DNA of 64,000 nt from Anolis sagrei (lineage: Eukaryota; Chordata; Lepidosauria; Squamata; Anolidae): contig NC_090034.1 of NCBI RefSeq assembly GCF_037176765.1, positions 90,242,000-90,305,999 of the forward strand, written 5' to 3'. Positions within the stretch are counted from its first letter, which is position 1, and each line of letters opens with the position of its first letter. This document shows positions 44,358-55,389 of the stretch, in pieces. The position numbers and the translations under genes are program-made. A model generated the notes under the pieces. The model saw only the letters and a list, made by a program, of their open reading frames with translations. It ran no database searches and had not been told where the DNA came from.

Positions 44358-47300
44358 TCTTTCCTACCACCATCCTGTGATGCATGTCAGTTTGAAACAG
44401 ATTCACTCTTCCAAGTTTCCTCACTCAGTTTCATGTCTCAGATGGAGACTACAACTTAGATTTTCCAAATCTTAGGATGTATCTGCACTATAGAATTAAT
44501 GCGGTTTGATACCACTGCTTTGGCTTAGTTCTATAGAATCATAGGTGAGGCTCCAACTGTAGTCTGGTGAGGCTCCAGCCTTTCCAGAGAAGACTGGAAA
44601 CCTAAAACTAAAATTTCCATAGTATTGAGCCATAGCAGTTGAAGTGGCATCAAAATGCATTCATTCTACAGTGTAGATGCATTCCTAGTCTATGTTTTAA
44701 TCAAAGCAATAGACAACTTGCTGAATTCTTGCTATACCATTCTTTGTTTCCACAGATCGGTTATGGTTCCTCTGACTCTATCTTAGACAATCAAATTGAA
44801 CTTCCCCCCTTTATTCAAATATATTCAAGTGATGAACTTCATTTTGTGGGCATAATCCAGTTGCTTCTTCACTTTGATTGGACTTGGATTGGACTTATTG
44901 CCCCATCTTATGACAGAAGTGAAAATCTCATGCATAAACTAAAAAGGGAAATGGAGAAGAATGGGATCTGTCATGAATTTCTCTTTTTTGTACGCAATGT
45001 TTTACTATTTTTGGATGAAAAGGATGGGAGAAAACGAGAGCTGAGGAGGTCATCATGCAAAGTGGTATTTGTCTATGGCGATGCCGACTTCCTCGAAAAC
45101 GTGTACTGGCACACAAATGAGATATTGGTAGGGAAAATGTGGCTGACCACGGCAAAGTGGGATGGTAATCCGTATATATATGCAGGACAGTTCTCTGGTG
45201 CCCTATCCTTAGCTTCCCATCAAAAAGAGATTCCAGGATTCCGATATTTTCTCCAGTCTGTGACTCTGAACAAATATCCTGATGATGTTTTCATTAAGAG
45301 TTTCTGGAGCCAAGTATTCAACTGCAACTTGTTTCCTCCCTACTCTCTGCCTGCAAAACTACAACACAGGCCATGCACTGGTCGGGAGAAGTTGGATGGT
45401 CCCTCTGTATCCCATTTTGAGATGAACATGAGCCCCCTGAGTTACAGTATCTGCAAAGCGGTTTTTGTGGTGGCCAAAGCACTGCACAATCTTTCTTTAG
45501 ACAGATTAAAGCAGAAAAAAGGGGGAAACGGTCTGAAACTTGGGATTGTTCCACTCTGGCAGGTGAGTCCTTACTCTTTGAGAACATCACAGAAAACATG
45601 AGGCAAACCAACAAAATCTGATACTAATCCTTACTGTTGTGCAAGTATTCTGAGTGTTTGGTTTCATCCCTGGACTGCATAAGTCTCTTGTGTCATCAAG
45701 TCTCCAGACCTCAATGAATAGCTAGATTAGAGATAGGATTCGACTGAGGGACTCCTCCCTCCACATTCCTATGCATGCTTATTTATTTATTTACTTTATT
45801 TACAGTATTTATATTCTGCCTTTCTCACCCTGCAGGGGACCAGGGCAGATTACAATGCACATATACATAGCAAATATTCGATGCCATTAGACATACAACA
45901 TCTGTAGACAGACACAGAGGCAATTTAACATTCCAGCTTTTCCGGCATCATGAGGGTATGCTCTATTCCAGCCACAGGCACTGCCGCTTCACTTGTGACA
46001 CCGAGTCCTTTGATGGAGTATTTCCTCATTCTTCCGCATGCTGCTGGAAGTTTTTGTGGTGTCGTAAATTAGTTAAATTAGCCTCCCCACATAAAAGGGT
46101 ACCTAAATTTCCTACTTGACAGATACAACTGTCTTTCGGGCTGTATAGGTCAACAGCAAGCTAGACTATTAATATTTGGGAGCTCGCTCCAACCCGGGCT
46201 GGCTCAAACTCATGACCTCTTGGTCAATAGTAATTTAATGCAGCTGGCTACTAACTAGCTGTGCCACAACCCAATACTTCTGCTTATCCCAGAAAGTATG
46301 AAGTAACTTTCTCTTTAAGTATTTTTATTGCTTTGGGTTTGGGCTTATGGTCATCCTCCATTGTTGCCATTTCTTCCTTCTAGTGAGGACACATTTTGCC
46401 TCCCTCCAGGCAAAATTTAACTGCATAGATATTTTTGACTTTCTATCCTTTTACCATTCTTAGAATATGAGTTTTAGTAAGCTAGTTAGCTCCAAGATCT
46501 TTTCTATCTAGAATGGATTTCTTTTTACTTGGAACCTAAAGTCTGCAATCCTGTGCCTTCCTGTTGAATGGAAGCTTATCCTGGCTCACCACATGTAAGT
46601 TTCTGCTGGTTATGAAGTTTGCTTCTGGTACTTTGTGATATTTATGGTGGAATCACCCCAAGTAGGGTTATATTGGAGCCTAACAGCTCAGATTCCTCAA
46701 CACTGAGATTGGGAACATACATTATAATTTATAATATGAAACCCTTGCCCATAGGACCAAGACTATGGATCCACCTGTGCACATCCAACAATATATGGCA
46801 TCTTTCAGGATTGTCTATATCCTCCAAGTGAAAAAGAAACTGATTGTTAGGAAGAAGAATGGAAGTCAATACTTACCCCCATCCCCATCTTTCCACCCTC
46901 TCCTCCCCCTTTTTTCCTTTCCTTTTTTTTGTCCCCCTCCCCTTCCCTTTTCCCTTCCCTTTCTGCCCAATCTATTATTTATTTATTTTTATTGTTTATA
47001 TGGTAACAGAAAATTCTGTTTAATAAAAATTATATTTTTAAAAAAGAATTTTCTGGATTCTCCATGATAGATGTCATTCATTATTATCCAATTTCCAGTT
47101 TCCAGAGTAAGTTCATGAAGCTATCCCACACAGATACAGATGCCATATTTTATTTCAAGTCACCCATTTGATTGAAAGTTCACAACATTTTCCAATTGCT
47201 GATTGATATTAGAATGGTTTTTCACATTTTTCCAATTTTCAAAGAGTTCACACAATAAAGAAATTTTGGACACTTCATAACACACACATATTCTTTATTA

Positions 47301-50300
47301 TATTCAGATACTTCGCAACAAAACTGTTGCGAGAAATGTCAGACTGATAAATAACCCTCACTTGGGGTGATTCCACTAAAAATATCGCTTAGTGCCAGGA
47401 GCACACTTCCTAATCAGCAGAAACTTACGTGTGGTAAGTCAGGATTAGCTTCCATTCATAGATGATGGCAAAGGGTTGCAGAGTCGCAAGTTTAGGTTCA
47501 AAATGTTTATTGGAATAAAAAGAAATCCATTCTAGAGAGAAAAGGTCTTAGAGCTAACTGACTGACTAAGCTAACATTCTAAGGATGGTAAAAGGATAAA
47601 CTATCAAAAATATCCATGCAGCTACATTTTGCCCGAAGAATCGCAAAATGTGTCCTCACTGGAAGGAAGACAAAGGCAGAAGGAAAGGGGCCAAAATGGG
47701 GAATTACCACATGGTCAAACCCAGGGCAATAAAATACCTTTAAAGAGGAAGTTACTTCATCCCTCACAGAGATTTCATTGCTACATCTTCAAAGGGAGAG
47801 GAGATAGTCGCAAGCAAAGTGTAATGACAGAGCCCCTTCTGAGATAAGAATACATAGGAACATGGGGAAAGGGGTCCCTCGGTCTAATCATACTTCTAAG
47901 TCTAGCTACTCATTGACGATAAGTTTTGGATACTTCATAATACACACATATTCTTTGTTACATTCAGATACACTGGTTCCTTAAGAAAATACTTTTCAAC
48001 AAAACTACTGTGGAGGGTGCCATTTTTGATGGGATTGAAGACATGGCAACTTATGATATTTTAAATTGGATCCTGTTCCCCAATGACTCCCTTCTCAGTG
48101 TGAAGGTTGGAGAAGTGAACCTTCACTCTGCAAGAAACCACAGTGTTGCTATTCACAAAGAGATAAACATCTGGAATGACAAATTCATCCAGGTAAGTGA
48201 TGAGGCATACGTTCTTCTTGATGGCTTATTTTAAAATTCATAAACTGCCTCTCACCAACAAATGTCAGCTTTGGGTAGAACAGAATGATCAAATTATTCA
48301 AACAACCTGAAAAATATAATAATGCATCAATACACAAATATCAGAGCTTTTTTTAAAAAAAAGTTACCCCTTAACCAGTACAAAATAAAAAACAATGTTC
48401 GAAATCAATCACAATTACATATTTTGCATTTGAAAAGCATACAACAGTTATGCTCAGGAAGTGTCCTTGGAGAAGGAATTTCAATGTTCAGAATGCAAAA
48501 GAAAAGGACCTGTCTTTTATTTCCTCATTATAGATTTATCTTATCAAAGCACTCAGAAAAGTATGTACATGGATAGGTTGTTACAGAAGCCACTTAAATT
48601 TAAAATGTTGTATAAAAATGATTGTTTCATATTTACTTTAATTTTTTTCTCACTGAATCTGCATAGCCACCGCGTTCTGTGTGCAGCCATAAATGTTCAC
48701 CTGGGTTCTGGAAGGTTATTTTGAGGGGCAAACCTAAATGTTGCTTCCAATGCGCAGAATGTCCTAGAGGAAAAATATCCAATGAGACGGGTATGTATTA
48801 GTAGTAGGTTATGATGCCACATAACTTAATAAACTATCCTGTCCATAGACTTTTGACATTACTCAGATCCTGTTTCCCAGCTGTAATGATCTCTAGTATT
48901 CAAGTCCCAAAATAGTAACTAGAGACAGGAGATTTCCATTACAGTGAGTTGATTTGATCATATAAATACACAGTGAGCTTTACAAACAAATGAAATCACC
49001 ACGCCAGCTCCTCGGTCCAGCTTTTGTTTATATAAACAATTTAACTTCTGTTTCCTTACAAAACTTTTCCATTTCTGTGAGCATGTGCCTTAAAGCCATT
49101 ATGTTGACTTTTATTGCTGGAGCATGCATGGTTAGACCCATTATGCCAGTACTAGCTAATTAGCCTCCTAGTTTATTCCCATCACTTATGAGAAGATTTA
49201 TGGCCTTGCTGTGTCAACCAGTTTTCACTCCCTACTACATCACCCTGTGATGGGACATGAGAGAAGCCTCCAACAGGATGGTAAAACATCCGGGCGTCCC
49301 CTGGGCAATGTCCTTGCAGATGGCCAATTCTCTCACACTAGAAGCGACTTACAGTTTCTCAAGTTGCTTCGGACATGGAAAAAACAAACAAACTCCTGTG
49401 CTTAAGTTTGAAGTCTTAACAAAACAATTCATTAAATCTGTTTTGTTTTTTTTGAAGTTCCATCGTGGGTCAAGCTGCCCCTTCTTGGAGACTGTTAGAG
49501 CTAACTAAAACTAAGTTTCAAGTGAGGCACAGAGCAGTGATCAATATCAATTAGCATTATAATTAGGATATTAGGCAGTTGGGTTGTTGTAGGTTTTTCG
49601 GACTATATGGCCATGTTCTAGAAGTATTCTCTCCTGATGTTTCGCCTGCATCTATGGCAAGCATCCTCAGATGCTTACCATATAGCCCAATGCATTAGCT
49701 TCTCTCATGTTTTACCATCCTGTTGGAGGCTTCTCTCATGTCCCAACCCATATAGCCCAAAAAACCTACAACAACCCAATGATTCCAGCCATGAAAACCT
49801 TCGACATATATTAGGCAGTTATCAATACACAGTGCTGTTGCAAATCAAAGCGGTGCAACTATGCAATATTGTTAAGTACACTTGTTAAGTAGTTATCCTC
49901 TGCAAATGTCACATCATTCAATTATTCCAACCTATGTTTCTTCACTTTGGATATACTGACAATATTTCAATCAAGTAAAATGCCCAAAGACAAATAGATG
50001 AAAGTGTCCTCTGATTTGTGTTTTCTAGATATGGATTATTGTGTGGAATGCAACAAGGATCACTACCCAAACAAAGGAAGAAATAAGTGTATCCCCAAAA
50101 ATATAATCTTCTTATCCTATGAGGAACCTTTGGGGATCACATTAGCTTTCACTGCAGTATTTTTTTCATTCTTGTCTGCAGTGGTGCTAGGAAACTTTAT
50201 CAGATGCAGAGAGTCCCCCATAGTTAAAGCCAACAACCGGCAACTCAGCTATGTCCTTCTCTCTTCCCTCATACTTTGCTTCCTCTGCTCTTCGCTCTTC

Positions 50301-50933
50301 ATTGGACGACCAAGTAAAATGACTTGCCTTTTTCAGCAGACAGCCTTTGGGATAATTTTCTCTGTCTCTCTTGCTACAGTCTTGGCTAAAACCATCACTG
50401 TGGTTCTGGCCTTTAAGGCCACAAAACCAGGCAGCGGTGTACGGAAATGGCTACGACCTAGAGTTTCTTATTTCTTTGTGATGGTCTGTTCTCTCATTCA
50501 GGCTGTGATTTCTATGGTTTGGTTGGGAACATCCCCTCCATTCCCAGATGCAGATTTTGACTCGGAGCCTGCACTCATAATCCTGAAGTGCAATGAAGGC
50601 TCACACACTGCCCTCTATTCCACTCTGGGCTACTTGGGTCTTTTGGCTTTGGTGAGCTTCATTGTGGCTTTCCTTGCCAGGAAGCTGCCTGACAGCTTCA
50701 ATGAAGCCAAGTTCATAACTTTCAGCATGTTGGTTTTCTGCACTGTTTGGGTATCCTTCATCCCAGCCTACCTCAGCACCAAAGGAAAGTATACGGTGGC
50801 TGTGGAGATATTCTCTATATTGGCCTCTAGTACTGGGTTACTTGGCTGCATATTTTTCCCAAAATGTTATATTATTCTATTCTATCCAAATAAGGACCAG
50901 AAAGCACATATAACCAGCAAACATTTCCAGTGA
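39376..50933 (+). CDS. V2R gene C: complete vomeronasal type-2 receptor, 897 aa
   Basis: This is the only gene in the window with all six exons present and open: 39376-39623, 42543-42927, 44756-45562, 47968-48192, 48667-48790 and 50029-50933. They sum to 2694 nt, or 897 residues plus stop, a normal V2R length. Layout: signal peptide about 1-27; ligand-binding Venus flytrap domain about 40-540; cysteine-rich domain about 555-615; seven TMs to about 880; short tail ending SKHFQ. Family knowledge places it at the dendrites of basal vomeronasal neurons, coupled to Go and the TRPC2 pathway; that is not shown by the sequence. The ligand cannot be told. Introns carry Penelope-like, SPIN-like, SINE and LTR insertions, none touching an exon or splice site. 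Confidence 0.93.
40013..40764. mobile_element. Penelope-like element with inverted ends
   Basis: The left end (TTGTCGAAGGCTTTCATGGC to about 40140) and right end (about 40660-40764) are inverted copies. Between them lies the [20 protein letters not shown] region on the + strand. TSD GGTGCTAACA at 40003-40012 and 40765-40774. The tandem duplicate of this intron piece at about 41300 is uninterrupted. Confidence 0.8.
40970..41095 (+). mobile_element. Penelope-like element end fragment
   Basis: TATATAAATCCAACTTTCC to ACTCACAACAACCCA. The junction with the intron to its right is the same as in gene D at 57136, so it descends from the same insertion. Confidence 0.65.
41555..42275 (+). mobile_element. 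SPIN-like hAT element in gene C intron 1
   Basis: 721 bp, ends CAGTGGTTCTCAACCTTCC...GTTGAGAAATGCTG, perfect 8-bp TSD CTTTAGTG (41547-41554, 42276-42283). Introns 1 of B and D have the uninterrupted site. Non-autonomous, with internal GGAGTTGTAGTTGCTGGGAT units. Confidence 0.8.
42543..42927 (+). CDS. V2R gene C exon 2
   Basis: The exon has 385 nt, acceptor GTCTCCACAG, donor CACAG|GTGAGA. The codon split with exon 1 gives Val, then [20 protein letters not shown]. It encodes the first part of the ligand-binding lobe. The frame happens to stay open well into the intron. Confidence 0.92.
42930..43605. other. Gene C intron 2, unique part
   Basis: Homologous to introns 2 of B and D. No repeat seen before the SINE at 43606. 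Confidence 0.5.
43606..43928 (-). mobile_element. Sauria-type SINE
   Basis: Reverse-strand copy: GGTAAAGGTTTTCCCTTGAC tail first, then TTCAAACCTGTGACC B box and head CCCACTGCACCACTGGGGGC. It lies in gene C intron 2. Confidence 0.82.
44120..44355 (+). mobile_element. L2-type LINE 3' end with AAT/ATT tail
   Basis: GTAAGCCGCCCCGAGTCCCC, GGAGGTGGGGTATAAATAAT, then inverted AAT and ATT runs. Confidence 0.6.
44756..45562 (+). CDS. V2R gene C exon 3
   Basis: The exon has 807 nt, acceptor TTTCCACAG, donor GGCAG|GTGAGT, phase 0. It contains [20 protein letters not shown] and [20 protein letters not shown], the core of the ligand-binding lobe. Confidence 0.92.
45653..46697 (-). mobile_element. Solo LTR in gene C intron 3, with a SINE inside
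   Basis: TG...CA block flanked by a perfect 5-bp TSD CTGAG (45648-45652, 46698-46702). Gene B intron 3 carries the empty site. A tRNA-L2 SINE occupies about 45781-46276. A related LTR in the opposite orientation lies at 47338-47921. Fossil of a retrovirus-like or Ty3-like element; family not assigned. Confidence 0.72.
45781..46276 (-). mobile_element. tRNA-derived SINE with L2-like tail
   Basis: Reverse-strand copy. The L2-like tail (TTTATATTCTGCCTTTCTCA) is at the left. The tRNA-like head at the right reads, in reverse, GGTTGTGGCACAGCTAGTTA with B box GGTCATGAGTTTGAGCC. Confidence 0.65.
47258..47337 (+). pseudogene. Duplicate fragment of gene C exon 4 with its acceptor
   Basis: The sequence before exon 4 (TTTTGGACACTTCATAA to TATTCAG) and the first coding bases are present twice, here and at 47925-48010. 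This copy has about 21 nt missing just after the acceptor and is cut off by the LTR that follows. It cannot serve as an exon. Confidence 0.7.
47338..47921 (+). mobile_element. LTR fossil in gene C intron 3, inverted relative to 45653-46697
   Basis: It starts TGTCAGACTGATAAATAACC. Over most of its length it is the reverse complement of the LTR at 45653-46697 (shared blocks CACTTGGGGTGATTCCAC-like, CCTTTTACCATCCTTAGAAT in reverse). It is an incomplete copy about 47 bp before exon 4. Confidence 0.65.
47968..48192 (+). CDS. V2R gene C exon 4
   Basis: The exon has 225 nt, acceptor TACATTCAG, donor CCAG|GTAAGT. It reads [20 protein letters not shown] and onward, open. A second, damaged copy of its 5' end with its own acceptor sits upstream at 47258-47337. 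Confidence 0.92.
48195..48660. other. Gene C intron 4
   Basis: Short intron without insertions. It gives the empty sites for the solo LTR, CR1 and Penelope-like element found in gene B intron 4. Confidence 0.6.
48667..48790 (+). CDS. V2R gene C exon 5 (cysteine-rich domain)
   Basis: The exon has 124 nt, acceptor CTGCATAG, donor ACGG|GTATGT. It starts [16 protein letters not shown] and ends ISNET with the split Asp codon. Confidence 0.92.
48858..49567. other. Insertion-derived DNA in gene C intron 5
   Basis: Gene B intron 5 lacks this block. 48858-49235 is unassigned and may be an old LTR. 49251-49385 is a Sauria-type SINE end (GGGACATGAGAGAAGCCTCC to TCTCAAGTTGC). The rest is unassigned. 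Confidence 0.4.
49581..49807. mobile_element. Penelope-derived hairpin with captured SINE piece
   Basis: 227 bp with a perfect 13-bp TSD ATATTAGGCAGTT (49568-49580, 49808-49820). The outer arms are inverted Penelope ends (GGGTTGTTGTAGG / CCTACAACAACCC). The centre, 49707-49745, is the reverse complement of 49251-49289. Confidence 0.75.
50029..50933 (+). CDS. V2R gene C exon 6 (seven-transmembrane domain)
   Basis: The exon has 905 nt from TTTTCTAG|ATATGG to TGA. It holds [16 protein letters not shown], seven TM segments, [32 protein letters not shown] and [15 protein letters not shown], then a short cytoplasmic tail. The insertion site of gene B corresponds to the [11 protein letters not shown] part of TM2 here. 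Confidence 0.94.
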
Positions 50934-50939
50934 TATATA

Positions 50940-51900
50940 AATGCTAATGGATGTCTCATAAGTGTAAATATTATAGCAATGCTGATGGAAATTGAGGTTT
51001 TGTAAGGTGCTGTATTGTTTGTGATGATTTCTTTGATGCCACTCATTGGAGCAAAAGTTGATACCAAGGTGCCAGGCAACTCTGTGAGTATGATTACACT
51101 GGATCATTTCAATTGCTGGGTACTGTTGATGTGGGCATTCTGCTGAGGCAAGGAAGAACAACCTTCTTTCTTGACCCCTGCACCTTTTGTCTGGTCATCC
51201 AGGAAGGAGATGCAATTTGATCACAAATACAACAAATAACACTATGTATTTTCCATTGCTACATCTTCAAAGGGGGAGGAGACAGTGGCAAGGAGGAGGA
51301 ATGACAAAGCCCTTTTTGGGGAAAAAATTTGAAGGAGCTGGTGGTGGTGATGGCTGACAGGGAGCTCTGGCATGGGCTTCCATAAGGTCACAAAGAGTCG
51401 GAAACAACTGAACGAATGAACAACAACAAACAAACAAAGTGTTTAGAATTTTTATAAGCCTAGATGATTTGGGTCCTGGCTATTTACAGGATCACTTTCT
51501 CCCATATAATCTGCCCCTTAAGACACCCAGGTACTCTGGGTGATGGTGACTTGAACTGGCCCAAACCTGACTGGCAATGATCACGCAGAGGACCTTTTTA
51601 TCGGCCATCCCAAGACTGTGAAATGACTTGCCAGAAAAGCTGTGACAGCTAAATTTCAATGGCTTCTCTGTGTAGTCTGACATGGTAGTTGCTAGTTGTG
51701 TTCTCAGATAATATGTTGTGTTCAGGTTGGTTCAACTAGGCTTTGAAACTGCAAGCCCATTAAATGCTAATCAAGGTAGCCAATTGCAACAGTCACACTT
51801 GCCTCAAGCAGACAAGAGTTCTTTCTCCCACCCTGGACATTTCTGATATATAAACCTCACTTCTCTAGTTTCCAACAGACCTCACAACCTCTTAGGATGC
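50940..51900. other. Intergenic DNA after gene C
   Basis: A BovB-like 3' tail at about 51340-51440 (GGTCACAAAGAGTCGGAAAC, ACTGAACGAATGAACAACAA). A Penelope-like fragment at about 51720-51900. Otherwise unassigned. No further V2R exon. Confidence 0.45.
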
Positions 51901-51912
51901 TTGCCTTAGGAT

Positions 51913-52683
51913 GTATCGGCTGAAAGATGAAAGTTGCCTCCACAACTGATTAGCCCAAAAGGTGTGGGCTGAGTATCATAGGACCAGGTATTGTCGTAGA
52001 AGGTGAGAATCACAAACTGGAATACGCACCGTACAATCAGGAACTATAATATCTAGTCTGGCTAACTGGTGAAAAGCTCAGAGTGATTGGGTTGTTGTGA
52101 GTTTTCCAGGCTTTATGGCCATGTTCCAGAAGCATTAGCTCCCGACAATTTGCCTGCATCTATGGCAGCCATCATCTGAGGTTGTGAGGTCTGTTGGAAA
52201 CTAGCAAAATGGGGTTTATATCTCTGTGGAATGTCCAAGGTGGGAGAAAGAACTCTTGCCTGTTGGAGGTAGGTGCAAATGTTTCTGGCTCCCAGTATTT
52301 AAAAATTCTAAAATCATAACAGTAAATAAAGAACAGCACTCAAAAAAGGGGAATTCCAGGCAAGAAACAATCAGAGTGAACTAATCACCTCCCAACAAAG
52401 GATTCCCCCAGGCAGTAAGAAGCCTTGAAACTGCTGGACCATTAAATGCTAATCAAGGTGGCCAATTGTAACATTCACACCTACCTGAAACAGACAAGCA
52501 TTCTTTCTCCCACCCTGGACATTCTACAGATATATAAACCCAACTTGCCTTGTTTCCAACAGACCTCACATCCTCTGAGGATGCCTGCCATAGATGCAGG
52601 TGAAACGTCAGGAGAGAATGCTTCTGGAACATAGCCATACAGCCCGGAAAACTCACAACAACTCAATAATTCCGGCCATGAAA
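51913..52683 (+). repeat. Inverted copy of gene D intron 1 (Penelope plus flank)
   Basis: 51913-52083 is the reverse complement of V2R intron 1 sequence at 57137-57307. 52084-52683 is the reverse complement of the Penelope-like element at 56533-57136. The match includes the junction, so the two came together. The right edge coincides with the Penelope 3' end. Confidence 0.75.
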
Positions 52684-53250
52684 CACATTTTATACCTATT
52701 TGGGAGACATTTGAAAGAATAGACATTTGCTGCAATTGGTTCAAATTATGACCCCGCAGTCTTATTGGTTCAGCAGAATATTCATGGTTGCAAGTGTTAC
52801 TGAACCCAAAATTGGAACCCAAAATGAATCCCAATACCTGCTGCTCTGAGAGTGCTCAGACATGAAGCCCACAGGTAACCTTTCCCCCTCAAAACTAGTT
52901 TCAGGTAACTTTCAGCCTGAACTCACCAAGTTATATTAAGCATGTACATGCACCTCAGGGCAAATCTCATCATGTCATCAAGGCAAGCAACACAATCAAC
53001 TTACAATAGCCCTGTGTGTTTACAGTGTAGCCAAGGAAGAGCCACAAAGATTTCCCAACATCTGGCCAGACTTCCACCGTGGGAACCCATTCATGCTCCA
53101 AAAACAACCAGACCCTCTTATTGGGAATCCATTCAAGACATATCAATACCCCTGCCATCCTTTGTCAACCCAGAAAAGACCCATTGTTACATTCCGAACA
53201 GATGAGATTGAGGCCCTTAGCACTCATTAACTCAAATCCTACCAACACTG

Positions 53251-53382
53251 TGTTGTCAAAGGCTTTCATGGCCGGAATCACTGGGTTGCTGTGGGTTTTC
53301 CAGGTTGTATGGCCATGTTCCAGGAGCATTCTCTCCTGACATTTTGCCCACATCTATGGCAGGCATCCTCAGAGGTTGAGGG
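53251..53382 (-). mobile_element. Short Penelope-like end insertion with 15-bp TSD
   Basis: TGTTGTCAAAGGCTTTCATG to AGGCATCCTCAGAGGTTGAG. TSD ATCCTACCAACACTG / ATCCTACCAACATTG at 53236-53250 and 53383-53397. Confidence 0.72.
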
Positions 53383-53397
53383 ATCCTACCAACATTG

Positions 53398-53925
53398 TTT
53401 CTTTTCCCACGTCCACGAGAGTTTTCATCAGGGTATGTCAATTTTAAGGGTGCAGATTCTGCTGGCATTCACTTTGGCCAAGGTGAATAAAGCCTCTGTT
53501 CCTTTGCCTTCAACCTGTTCATGTCTCATTGGGTCTTTGGAGCTTGGTACACCGGATCTCTGAAACTGCGGTTCTTGCAGTAGCTGAAATCATGCAGGGT
53601 TTACAGTTTATGACTGGAGTACAATATTACAGGAAACTTAATAAAACTTTTTACTGAAGGAATTTTGGGACTGGTTCTCTGTTTCTGCACCATCCCTTTT
53701 TGCTTCAGGAGCTCAGTAGCCTGAAAGGGGATTCCTTTGGGGAAACAATGTTTGCTGATTGGTATAGTTTGACAGAGGGGAAAGTTTCCTTAAATAAACA
53801 ATGGAAGGTTATACCAAATGATGGGTTTGGAGAAGCATCTATTGTGTTTTCCGCATGGGATTAGGGGCTGATTCACATTTCCTTTGCCTGGGGTTCTGGC
53901 TTCATCCATCTGTGAATTCATCTAG
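53398..53925. other. Intergenic DNA, possible LTR remains
   Basis: GTGAATAAAGCCTCTGTTCC near 53482 followed by GGTCTTTGGAGCTTGGTACA looks like the end of an LTR. Borders and TSD were not found. No gene. Confidence 0.3.
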
Positions 53926-54691
53926 TGGTGAGAGGGCAAGTCACCTGGACTGTCACCTTGTCATGGTGAGGGGGCTTGCGTGTTCCGATGAACCGCGGGG
54001 GAGGTTCCAGACCAAGCACAGTCCGAAGACCCAAAGACCTCAACGGCGGAGCAGGCGGAGGATAACATGGCACATGTTACAACGGCTGTGAAGGCGGAAG
54101 AAGGCTGCAACAGACTGAGAAGCCACGGTCATTGTGTTAAACTACATCACCAGTGGAACCTCACTCTGTGAAGACTGTGTGTTGATCAGTTGTGCACTGA
54201 CCTCCACACATTAAAAAAAACTCACGCACAGGCGTCTTCCAAAGAAAATAAAAACCAACCAACCAAAGTCCCATGGCGATCAGCGAGTGGTGACGGGGGC
54301 AGGACTGTGAAATCTGGAAGCCTCTAGTCACAGACTGGCACATGGGCGGTGGGTACAGACTCAGTCGTTCTACCTCAAGGTCCGAGGCAGTTGAGTAGTT
54401 CGGCAGCTGTATCTGCGACTGAGCAGCCCTATTGAGGACCCACTCTGCTCACCCCACATGGGGAGGGGGCTAGAAAAGGTGCCCTAAACATAGTCTGCCT
54501 CTCTCATCCCTGGCTGGACTGCCGCGTCCAGTGGGGTCACCACCCTGCGGCCAAAAAAGAAATATGAACTTCGGTACATGGAATGTACGGACACTGATGG
54601 ACAACAGTGACAGCAAACGTCCTGAACGCAGAACTGCCATCATTGCAAGGGAGCTAGGACGCTTTAACATCAACATAGCAGCCCTTCAAGA
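53926..54691 (+). mobile_element. LINE 5' end with start of endonuclease ORF
   Basis: GC-rich leader, then an open frame from 54561: MNFGTWNVRTLMDNSDSKRP and AIIARELGRFNINIAALQET, the start of an APE-type endonuclease of a non-LTR retrotransposon. It breaks off at 54691, joined to SPIN-like DNA. Confidence 0.65.
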
Positions 54692-55389
54692 GACCCGGAT
54701 GTATTTTCATTCACTGGACCAAATTTGGCACAAATACCCGATACACCTAAATTTGAATACGGTGGTGTTGGGGGAGGGGGTTGATGTTGTTGTTTGGGTG
54801 TTGTGGTTGCTGGGATTTATAGTTATTCTACAATCAAAGAGCATTCTGAACTCCACCAATGATGAAATTGAACCAAACTTGGCACACAGAACCCCCATGA
54901 CCAACGGAAAATACTAGGAGGGCTTGGTAGGCATTGACTTTGAGTTTTGGAGTTGTAGTTCACCTAACTCCAGAGACCACTATCAACTAAAACAATGATG
55001 AATCTGGACCAAACTTGGCACGAATACTCAATATGCCCAAATGTGAACACTGGTGGAGTTTGGTGAAAACAGACCTTGACATTTGGGAGTTGTAGTTGCT
55101 GGGATTTATAGTTAACCTACAATCAAAGGACACTCTGAATCCAGCCAACAATGGATCTGCACCAAACTTGGCACACTACCTACATGGCCAACATTGAATA
55201 CTGGTGGGGTTGGTGGGGGGGGGGGCTGTTTTTGAATTCTGGGAGTAGCAGTTCACCAAGAGAAGGACAGGCAGAGAGGTCGTCAGCCTTCTCTGCCAAA
55301 ATATGTGTTTTCTGATGGTCTTTGGTGACCTCTCTGAAATCTCCCTTGCGGCCCCACAGGGGCCCCAACCCCCAGGTTGAGAAACACTG
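54692..55389 (+). mobile_element. SPIN-like hAT element, left end missing
   Basis: It starts inside the family at GATGTATTTTCATTCACTGG and runs to the terminal CCCAGGTTGAGAAACACTG. The left about 150 bp found in other copies is absent, replaced by the LINE. Confidence 0.7.
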
